Assembly: GCA_052389755.1 (NCBI GenBank)
Contig: JBQTHP010000239.1
Span: forward strand, 1-27,130
Direction of reading: 5' to 3'
Source of the DNA: JBQTHP01 sp052389755
Lineage (GTDB): Bacteria; Pseudomonadota; Gammaproteobacteria; Steroidobacterales; Steroidobacteraceae
DNA: 27,130 nucleotides
Made by a program: the position numbers and the translations under genes. Position 1 is the stretch's first letter; each line of letters begins with the position of its first letter. Below the pieces are notes generated by a model, which saw nothing but the letters and a program-made list of their open reading frames with translations, had not been told where the DNA came from and did not search any database. This document shows positions 1 through 5,632 of the stretch, piece after piece.

Positions 1-108
1 GGTGTTAACGGCGTCACGAAGAGGGGCTACCGGCTTCCGGCTTCCGCCTTCCGGCCGGAAGGCGGAAGCCGGAAGCCGGTAGCCCCTCTTCGTGACGCCG
101 TTAACACC
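1..108. repeat. Perfect 108-bp palindrome (54-bp arms, no spacer) built partly on heptamers
   Basis: Bases 1-54 are the exact reverse complement of 55-108. The centre consists of 7-nt units of the type GGCTACC / GGCTTCC / GCCTTCC, mirrored as GGAAGCC / GGTAGCC. The outer ~20 bp of each arm (starting GGTGTTAACGGC) are not heptameric but are also mirrored perfectly. Because it begins at the first base of the window, a fold-back assembly or sequencing artefact at a contig end is as likely as a real cruciform-forming element. The heptamer core resembles the inverted heptamer array at 13389-13481, which supports at least the core being genuine. Confidence 0.9.
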
Positions 109-142
109 AGCCCTCCCCCCGGCATGACAGATTGCAGCCGAT

Positions 143-2971
143 ATGACGTGGCATCTCATACCGAGTCGCGCGGGTCGGCGCCTGACGGTTGCGCTGGCGC
201 TCTGTGCGATTCTGCCGCTCCTCGCATTCGCGGCGCTCATCGCGCGGGAAGAGGCCGTGTCGGCCACCCGCGCGGCGGATGAGCGTCTCGAGGGCGAGAG
301 TCGCGCATTCGCGAACGAGCTCGCCGCGCGGCTCGGCTCCGCGGCCACGCTGGCGCAGTCGCTCACCGCCCAGGACGTCGGCGATCGGGGGGCGGGCATC
401 GCGGCGCAGGTTGCCGCATCGCCGGCGTTCATGTCGCTGGTCATCGTCGATCGCGACGGCCTGCTGGCGAACAGCGGCACGACGCTGCGGCCATCGCCTG
501 CCCAGCTGATATCGCTGGAGCGCGGCGAAACGGTGCTTCTGGCGGTCGTGCTGCAGGGACGTGCACCGGCCGTGTTCCTCGCGCGCGCGGTCACGGCGGC
601 CGGGATCGACCGCCTCGCGTATTTCCAGCTCGCATCAGGTTGGTTGTGGCGGGCGGCGAAGCAACCCGATGGCACCGGCTCTGCCCTCGCCGTCGTCGAT
701 GCGGAAGGGCGGATTCTCAGCGGCACTCTCGCTTCGCCGGAGCTCGGCCGCATGCTGGCCCGACGCCTCGGCACGGGTGCGCCCGGCGCGCGCCCGAGCC
801 GCGCGCTCGGCTGGCAGCAAGCCGGCGAGGAATGGCACGGCCTGCTCGTGTCCGTTGCGCTCGAGAACGAGCGGATCACATCGCTTCCCTGGGCGGTCTT
901 CGCGTACGAGCCGGAACCGGGAGCGATGGAGCGCACGGCCGCAGTCTGGCGCGTGTTGCCGATCGCGATCGTGCTGGCGCTTCTCGGGATTGCTCTGGCG
1001 CTGCGGAAAATACTTCCGCTGCACGTGCCCGCGATTCGCGCCGTGCGACATGCGCTGCGGGGCTTGCCCGAGCGGCGCTTCGATCGGCTGCACGTCGATG
1101 CAGGCGATGAGGTGCGCTCGCTCGTCGATGAGTTCAACCTGAGCGCGATGGGCCTCGAGGAGCAGTTCAGCGCGCTCGAGACGCTGGGAGAGATCGATCG
1201 GCTCCTGCTCGGCTCGGCGGAGCTCGAACAGGTGCTCGATGCGATCCTCTCGCGCGTGCAGACGGTGACCCGCTGTCACAGCGTCGGCATCACGCTGTGC
1301 GATTCGGATGCGCCCGGCCGCGGGCGCGTCTACCTCGCCGCCGGCGGGTATGCCGATCTACCCGTGAATCGCGTGGCGCTCGACACCGACATGCTCACGA
1401 CGCTCGCCGCCGAGCACACCGGTCTTACGATCGCGCGCTGCGAGGACACCCGGCACAGCTTTCTCAAGCCGCTCAAGGATCTCGGCGCGGAGTTCTTCTG
1501 GGTCTGGCCCGTCTCGAACGGCACGCGCGTCGAGGCGATTCTGTCGGTGGGGTATCGCGAATCGCCGGCTCCGGACCCGCAGGTGCCGCGCTACGGCGCG
1601 CAGTTCGCCGGCCGGCTCGCCGTCGCGGTCACGAAGAGCGCGCGCGACGAGCGGCTCTACCGCCAGGCGCACTACGATCCGCTGACGGCCCTGCCGAACC
1701 GGCTGCTGTTCCGCGACCGGCTCGCGCAGGAGCTCGCGAACGCCTCCGCGGGCCTTGCGCGCGGCGCGCTGCTGTATATCGACCTCGATCACTTCAAGAA
1801 GGTAAACGACAAGGTCGGACATGCCGCGGGCGACCAGCTCCTGCAGGTCGTGGCGCAGCGGCTGCGCGCGAGCGTGAAGGAGAACGATACCGTTGCGCGA
1901 CTCGGCGGCGATGAGTTCACGGTGATCCTGCGCAACGTGGCCGACCCCGACGCTGCGCGCGGCGTGGCCGAGCGGATCGCCGAATCGCTGCAGCTGCCGG
2001 TGGCGGTCGGCGGCCGCGACCACTACGTGCGGGCGAGCATCGGCATCACGCTCTTCCCGGACGACGGCGCGACGATCGACGAGCTGATGCGCAACGCGGA
2101 TACGGCCATGTACCGCTCGAAGGATCTCGGCCGCGGCCGCATGACGTTCTTCGAGCGCAGCATGGCGGTGCGCGAGGAGGCTTCGGTCGAAAGCGGGCTG
2201 CAGCGCGCGCTGCGCCGGCGGGAATTCTCGCTGTTTTATCAACCGCAGTATTCGATCGGCGACGGCGCGCTTGTCGGCGTCGAGGCGCTGCTGCGTTGGC
2301 ACACTCCGCGCGGTGTTCGCCCGCCGAGCGAATTCGTGCCGGCGGCCGAGGAGAGCGGCCTCATCATCGACATCGGCGGCTGGGTGCTCGAGGCTGCATG
2401 CGCCCAGCTTGCGAGCTGGCGCGAGCAGGGGATCGCTCCGGCACGCCTCGCGCTCAACGTTTCCACGCAGCAGCTGAAGCACGCGGAATTTCCCAGGGCC
2501 GTCCGCCGCGCGCTCGACAAATACGGCCTGGCGCCGGAGCTGCTCGAGCTCGAGCTCACGGAAAGCGTGTTCGAGGATCCGGCCGCGGGCTCGATGCTCG
2601 CGCGGCTGAGCGAGCTCGGCGTCGCGCTCGTGCTCGACGACTTCGGCACCGCGTATTCCTCGCTGAACTATCTGCGTCAGCACCCGATCGCGGCGGTAAA
2701 GATCGACCGCAGCTATCTCGAGGAGGTGCCGCAGAACGGCCCATCCGCGACGCTCGTCGAGACGATCATCATGATGGCGCACGCGCTCGGCAAGCGCGTC
2801 GTCGCCGAAGGCGTCGAGACGATCGAGCAGCTCGATTTCCTGCGCGAGCGGCACTGCGACCACGCGCAGGGGTTCTATCTCGCGCGGCCGTTGCCGGTGC
2901 CGGCCATGACGGAGCTGCTGCAGGGACGCAAGGGCGGCGCGCACGACGCGGACGTGCGCGCGGCGGGCTGA
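143..2971 (+). CDS. Membrane-bound GAF-GGDEF-EAL cyclic-di-GMP enzyme
   Basis: This 942-residue inner-membrane signalling protein makes and/or degrades cyclic di-GMP. It has an N-terminal transmembrane segment (about residues 13-34), a periplasmic sensor region, a second membrane segment (about 268-290), a HAMP-like stretch, a GAF-like domain (about 350-500), a GGDEF domain from about 506 and an EAL domain from about 690 to 930. The GGDEF motif is intact at 588-592, but the inhibitory I-site RxxD is KEND at 579-582, so product inhibition may be lost. The EAL domain keeps EALLRW (714-719), NVS, ELTES, DDFGTAYSSL, KIDRSY and EGVET, so phosphodiesterase activity is plausible. The only visible deviation is Ala for Gly in DDFGTG. 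The start is preceded by only a weak ribosome binding site. The lipoprotein gene starts 6 bp after the stop, and a c-di-GMP riboswitch lies about 630 bp downstream. The net direction of activity cannot be told from sequence. Confidence 0.93.
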   Translation: MTWHLIPSRAGRRLTVALALCAILPLLAFAALIAREEAVSATRAADERLEGESRAFANELAARLGSAATLAQSLTAQDVGDRGAGIAAQVAASPAFMSLVIVDRDGLLANSGTTLRPSPAQLISLERGETVLLAVVLQGRAPAVFLARAVTAAGIDRLAYFQLASGWLWRAAKQPDGTGSALAVVDAEGRILSGTLASPELGRMLARRLGTGAPGARPSRALGWQQAGEEWHGLLVSVALENERITSLPWAVFAYEPEPGAMERTAAVWRVLPIAIVLALLGIALALRKILPLHVPAIRAVRHALRGLPERRFDRLHVDAGDEVRSLVDEFNLSAMGLEEQFSALETLGEIDRLLLGSAELEQVLDAILSRVQTVTRCHSVGITLCDSDAPGRGRVYLAAGGYADLPVNRVALDTDMLTTLAAEHTGLTIARCEDTRHSFLKPLKDLGAEFFWVWPVSNGTRVEAILSVGYRESPAPDPQVPRYGAQFAGRLAVAVTKSARDERLYRQAHYDPLTALPNRLLFRDRLAQELANASAGLARGALLYIDLDHFKKVNDKVGHAAGDQLLQVVAQRLRASVKENDTVARLGGDEFTVILRNVADPDAARGVAERIAESLQLPVAVGGRDHYVRASIGITLFPDDGATIDELMRNADTAMYRSKDLGRGRMTFFERSMAVREEASVESGLQRALRRREFSLFYQPQYSIGDGALVGVEALLRWHTPRGVRPPSEFVPAAEESGLIIDIGGWVLEAACAQLASWREQGIAPARLALNVSTQQLKHAEFPRAVRRALDKYGLAPELLELELTESVFEDPAAGSMLARLSELGVALVLDDFGTAYSSLNYLRQHPIAAVKIDRSYLEEVPQNGPSATLVETIIMMAHALGKRVVAEGVETIEQLDFLRERHCDHAQGFYLARPLPVPAMTELLQGRKGGAHDADVRAAG

Positions 2972-2977
2972 TCGCGA

Positions 2978-3469
2978 ATGATCGCCCGTGCTCGATGCGG
3001 CGTGCCGCTGCTCGCGGCCGGGCTGCTCATCGCCGGCTGCAGCTCCCCTCACCCAACCCTCTCCCCCCAAGGCGGGGAGAGGGTGCCGAAGGCGGGTGAG
3101 GGGCTGGCGCGTTCCGCAGTGGCACTGCTCGGTGCGCCGTATCGCTTCGGCGGTAGCACGCCGGCGGGTTTCGACTGCAGCGGGCTCGTGTTCTACGTGC
3201 ACGATCGTGCCGGCTTCACCGTGCCGCGTACGGCGGCGGCACAGCGGCGCGCGGCGCGGCCGATTCCGCTCGATGTGCTGGAGGCCGGTGATCTCGTCTT
3301 CTTCAGAATCAGCGCGGCGCGAGTAGACCACGTCGGCGTCTACGTCGGCGACGGACGATTCGTTCATGCTCCTCGCAGCGCGCGGCCAGTAGCGCTCGAG
3401 CGGCTCGACGATCCGTACTACCGAACGCGCCTCGTGGGCGCGGGACGATTCTGGCCGGCGCCGCGTTGA
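2978..3469 (+). CDS. NlpC/P60-family lipoprotein (putative cell-wall endopeptidase)
   Basis: This 163-residue protein has a short lipoprotein signal ending in a lipobox (LLIAGC, Cys21), so it is expected to be membrane-anchored. The NlpC/P60 fold follows, with catalytic Cys67 in FDCSGLVF, His118 in VDHVGVYVG and His130 in FVHAPRS. Enzymes of this family cleave peptide bonds in peptidoglycan stems, typically the D-Glu to diamino-acid link. Residues about 23-42, between the lipobox and the catalytic domain, are encoded by a palindromic repeat (3045-3103) inserted in frame. They make a Pro/Gly-rich spacer where linkers normally vary, so the enzyme should still fold. The gene begins 6 bp after the GGDEF-EAL gene and is probably co-transcribed with it. 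The family call is firm; the substrate is inferred. Confidence 0.88.
   Translation: MIARARCGVPLLAAGLLIAGCSSPHPTLSPQGGERVPKAGEGLARSAVALLGAPYRFGGSTPAGFDCSGLVFYVHDRAGFTVPRTAAAQRRAARPIPLDVLEAGDLVFFRISAARVDHVGVYVGDGRFVHAPRSARPVALERLDDPYYRTRLVGAGRFWPAPR
3045..3103. repeat. ~60-bp palindromic element, copy 1 (inside lipoprotein gene)
   Basis: The outer inverted repeat is CCCCTCACCC / GGGTGAGGGG and the inner one is CCCTCTCCCC / GGGGAGAGGG, followed by a small GCCGAAGGC hairpin. It is nearly identical to 17325-17383, with the same outer arms and the same TGCCGAAGGCGGGTGAGGGG end. It is read through without a stop by the lipoprotein frame. Confidence 0.9.
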
Positions 3470-3563
3470 ACCCCTTATGTTCAGCCGCGCGCGCCAGCCG
3501 CCGTGCCGAAGCCCACGGCCGTATTCGCTTCGAAATGCTGCTACTCGTCGCACAGTTTGCTCC

Positions 3564-3594
3564 TTGACTCCAGTGCGCGGCTTCGACAAGTTAT
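3564..3594 (+). promoter_or_regulatory. Candidate promoter of the riboswitch transcript
   Basis: TTGACT at 3564-3569 is a good -35 match. The best -10 is AGTTAT at 3589-3594, with 19-bp spacing and a weak match. Initiation just downstream would place the 5' end close to the start of the riboswitch. This is a positional argument with modest sequence support. Confidence 0.3.
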
Positions 3595-3597
3595 GTC

Positions 3598-3682
3598 TGT
3601 GACAAGGGCAAACCCGCCGAAAGGCGGGGGCGCAAAGCCACCGGTCTAATGGACGAGGTCCTATGACGGCGGGGCTGCCACG
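3598..3682 (+). promoter_or_regulatory. GEMM-I (cyclic-di-GMP-I) riboswitch aptamer
   Basis: The sequence follows the GEMM-I consensus in order. It has AGGGCAAACC at 3605-3614, a stem CGCC/GGCG capped by a GAAA tetraloop (3619-3622), GCGCAAAGCC at 3630-3639, a CCGGTCTAAT strand with the returning GTCCTATGACGG, and a closing GGGGCTGCC at 3671-3679. These are the hallmarks of the class that binds c-di-GMP between two helices, with the tetraloop docking on a receptor in the other helix. It lies in the leader of the SPOR-domain gene, about 100 nt before its start. No U-tract terminator is seen between aptamer and gene, so translational control is more likely. TCCCC at 3716-3720 could pair with GGGGA (3768-3772) in the ribosome binding site, but this is only 5 bp and speculative. 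Confidence 0.9.
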
Positions 3683-3767
3683 ATCGCGCTACCTTCGCGC
3701 ATCGCTCGCAGTCCCTCCCCCAGACGATCGCGTCGATGGCAACCGGCGGCCGGGTCCGAGCTGTTCC

Positions 3768-3774
3768 GGGGAAG
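3768..3774 (+). promoter_or_regulatory. Ribosome binding site deciding the start of the SPOR-domain gene
   Basis: GGGGAAG lies 6 nt before the ATG at 3781. The in-frame ATG at 3736 has no comparable site, so 3781 is preferred. This is also the element a riboswitch acting on translation would have to mask. Confidence 0.6.
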
Positions 3775-3780
3775 AATGCC

Positions 3781-5337
3781 ATGACGCCAAAACCGCAAAG
3801 CGCAGCGCTTCCGGCGGAAGACGCGAGCGCGCTCGCTCGCACTTCCGACCCGGGTCCGTTCGTCATCAATCTGTGCTCGTCGACGACGCCCATGGCGCTC
3901 ACGCAGCCGCAGTCGCCCGAGCTCAAACGCTTCACTTTCTTCATGAGCCGCCGGCGCGAAGAGGGCCGCGAGCGCTTCCGCCTGCACATGGGATATTTCG
4001 TCACCGCCGCGGAAGCGGATGAATGGCTCCACGTGGTGCGCGAGATTTTCCCCGGCGCCTGGGTCGGCGAAGCGCCGGGCAAGCGCCTTCGCGAGCGCCA
4101 GGCCGCAGCTAGCGCGCAAGCGGCTGCGGCGGCAGCAGCGGCTTCGAGAGCCGCGCTTGCACCGCCGGCGAAGCCCGCGTCGGTCCCGCAGCTCGCCAGG
4201 CCAGCCGCGCGGCCAGTCAGCGCACCGCGCGCGAGCGCCCCGGTCGCGACGCGATCCGTTGTGCCGGCGCGTGTTCCGACCGTGCATCCGGCGGTGCCCG
4301 CGCGACCCGTAGCCGCGAAGCCTTTGGCCGCGAAGCCTTTAGCCGCGAAACCTGCGGCAGCGAGGCCCGTGGCAGCGAGGCCTGCGCCCGTAGCGCCTCG
4401 TCAGGTGCTGAAAGCGAGTCCCGCGCAGAGCTCGAACGTGCGGGAGGTGCTTGCGCAGCTGGATTCGCCCGCCGACTCACGGCCGGCGAAGGCGCCGGTG
4501 CCACCGGCGCCCGCCGCGCCGCGAACCGCCGCAGCGCCCGCGTCGATCAGCGACGCGCAGGTCATGCGCTTTCTCGAGCAGAAGCGCGACGGGAACACCG
4601 CCGAGCAACCGAACTCCGAGGCGCACGGCGCGATCGCGCTGCTGAATCCCGACGACTCCGGCACACGCCGGGCGTTGCGCGAAGCGGTCACGGAAAATCG
4701 GCCGGTCGCATTCGCCGTGCAGCTGCAGTGGTCCGTGCAGCCCATTCAGCTGCAGACCGTCCCGCCGCTCGCGATCTTCAGTGCCTACACGCTTTACACG
4801 GTCGAGGGCAACCGCGAAGGGCGCAAGTGGTACGGGCTGCGTCTCGGCTTCTTCAGCGACGCGCTCTCCGCGAAACAGGTGGCCTACTACGTGCGTTCGG
4901 AGTTCACGACGGTGGCAGTCGTGCCGGTGACTCCGCAGGAGCGTACGCACGCGACCGAAGAGCATCGCAAATCCCGGTTGCACGCGAAGCCGGTCGCCGT
5001 GAGGGCGCCGGTGACCGACGAGTTCAAGCTCATCGACGACGAACCGACGCGAGCCGCTGCGCCGGCCGCGGCGGCGAAAACGAAGCCGGTCGCGAAAGCG
5101 CCGGCTCCGTCGAAAGCGTCACGCCCGGCCGGGCGCGTGCAGGCGCGCGCGAAAGCCCGGCCGCAGACGCTCGAAGAAACTCTCGAGATCCTGGGTGCGA
5201 GCGAGCTCGAGATCGACACCGGCCGCGGCGAGCTGATCAACGAGAGCGGCGTCCGCCATCTCAAAGTCGAAATCCGCAAGAACACCGCGTTCAGCCGGCT
5301 GCTCGATCGGCTCTCCGAGCGCGTGACGAAGAGCTGA
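3781..5337 (+). CDS. Two-SPOR-domain, Ala/Pro/Lys-rich protein under c-di-GMP riboswitch control
   Basis: From the ATG at 3781 the protein is 518 residues. Residues about 27-100 look like a SPOR-type module (FVINLCSS ... RLHMGYF ... FPGAWVGEAP). Residues about 308-387 form a second one (FAVQLQWS ... YGLRLGFFSDALSAKQ ... FTTVAVVPV). They are joined by a low-complexity Ala/Pro/Lys/Arg linker that includes five pentapeptide repeats. A second basic linker leads to a conserved-looking C-terminal segment (about 461-518, LEETLEILGASELEID ... RLLDRLSERV). SPOR domains bind denuded peptidoglycan or act in cell-envelope assembly. No signal peptide or membrane segment is visible, so cell location is unclear. 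The GEMM-I leader ties its expression to c-di-GMP, suggesting a role in surface structures, motility or adhesion. The exact family was not recognised. Confidence 0.82.
   Translation: MTPKPQSAALPAEDASALARTSDPGPFVINLCSSTTPMALTQPQSPELKRFTFFMSRRREEGRERFRLHMGYFVTAAEADEWLHVVREIFPGAWVGEAPGKRLRERQAAASAQAAAAAAAASRAALAPPAKPASVPQLARPAARPVSAPRASAPVATRSVVPARVPTVHPAVPARPVAAKPLAAKPLAAKPAAARPVAARPAPVAPRQVLKASPAQSSNVREVLAQLDSPADSRPAKAPVPPAPAAPRTAAAPASISDAQVMRFLEQKRDGNTAEQPNSEAHGAIALLNPDDSGTRRALREAVTENRPVAFAVQLQWSVQPIQLQTVPPLAIFSAYTLYTVEGNREGRKWYGLRLGFFSDALSAKQVAYYVRSEFTTVAVVPVTPQERTHATEEHRKSRLHAKPVAVRAPVTDEFKLIDDEPTRAAAPAAAAKTKPVAKAPAPSKASRPAGRVQARAKARPQTLEETLEILGASELEIDTGRGELINESGVRHLKVEIRKNTAFSRLLDRLSERVTKS
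4312..4386 (+). repeat. Five tandem 15-bp units encoding pentapeptides
   Basis: Five 15-bp units starting at 4312, 4327, 4342, 4357 and 4372 encode AAKPL, AAKPL, AAKPA, AARPV and AARPA in the linker of the SPOR protein. The first two units differ at only one base, which suggests recent slippage. Length changes in 15-bp steps would keep the frame. Confidence 0.85.
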
Positions 5338-5375
5338 CGACAGCTCACAGCCTGCAGCTCGGAAAGAAAAGAGAG

Positions 5376-5411
5376 GCCCGGTCACCGCGTGGTGCCGGGC
5401 TTCGTCGTCTT
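5376..5411 (+). terminator. Rho-independent-like terminator after the SPOR-domain gene
   Basis: GCCCGG-T-CACC pairs with GGTG-CCGGGC around a GCGT loop (5376-5400) with one bulged T. A T-rich but interrupted run (TTCGTCGTCTT) follows. It lies 39 bp after the stop codon. The tract is weaker than that at 8645-8674. Confidence 0.6.
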
Positions 5412-5496
5412 CGCCGTCGGCTTGTTGCGCTTCCTCGACACCGAAGCTGGGCGCGTGCCCCGCGCACGGGGCATTCGTCCCGGAATTGCATGCGTT

Positions 5497-5510
5497 CGTA
5501 AGCGCTTTCC
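5497..5510. promoter_or_regulatory. Possible LacI-family operator upstream of TonB receptor 1
   Basis: CGTAAGCGCTTTCC has the perfect 8-bp core AAGCGCTT with the central CG typical of LacI/GalR-family operators (consensus form TGNAANCGNTTNCA). It lies about 120 bp before the receptor start, in a 295-bp intergenic region (5338-5632) that otherwise shows only the terminator at its left end. No LacI-type regulator is encoded in the window, so this rests on sequence resemblance alone. Confidence 0.35.
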
Positions 5511-5632
5511 GAATCTTGTCCCCGTTCTGTTGGCGCGGTTCCAGGCGTGGCTAGGATCCGACAGACATTTCATCCGCTGCCTCGTGCAGGGATGGACCGG
5601 AAACCCAGCCAATCTGCTTTTGGGAGACAACG

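Noticed and set aside
1358..3589. 743-codon open frame on the minus strand
   Set aside because: It runs antisense to the GGDEF-EAL and NlpC genes, which have clear domains. Its translation is Arg/His/Ala-rich with no motif, the usual shadow of high-GC coding DNA.
3736..3780. Upstream ATG for the SPOR-domain gene
   Set aside because: It has no ribosome binding site, whereas 3781 has GGGGAAG 6 nt upstream.
3663..4022. Open frame starting inside the riboswitch
   Set aside because: Its first codons are aptamer sequence and it overlaps the SPOR gene in another frame.
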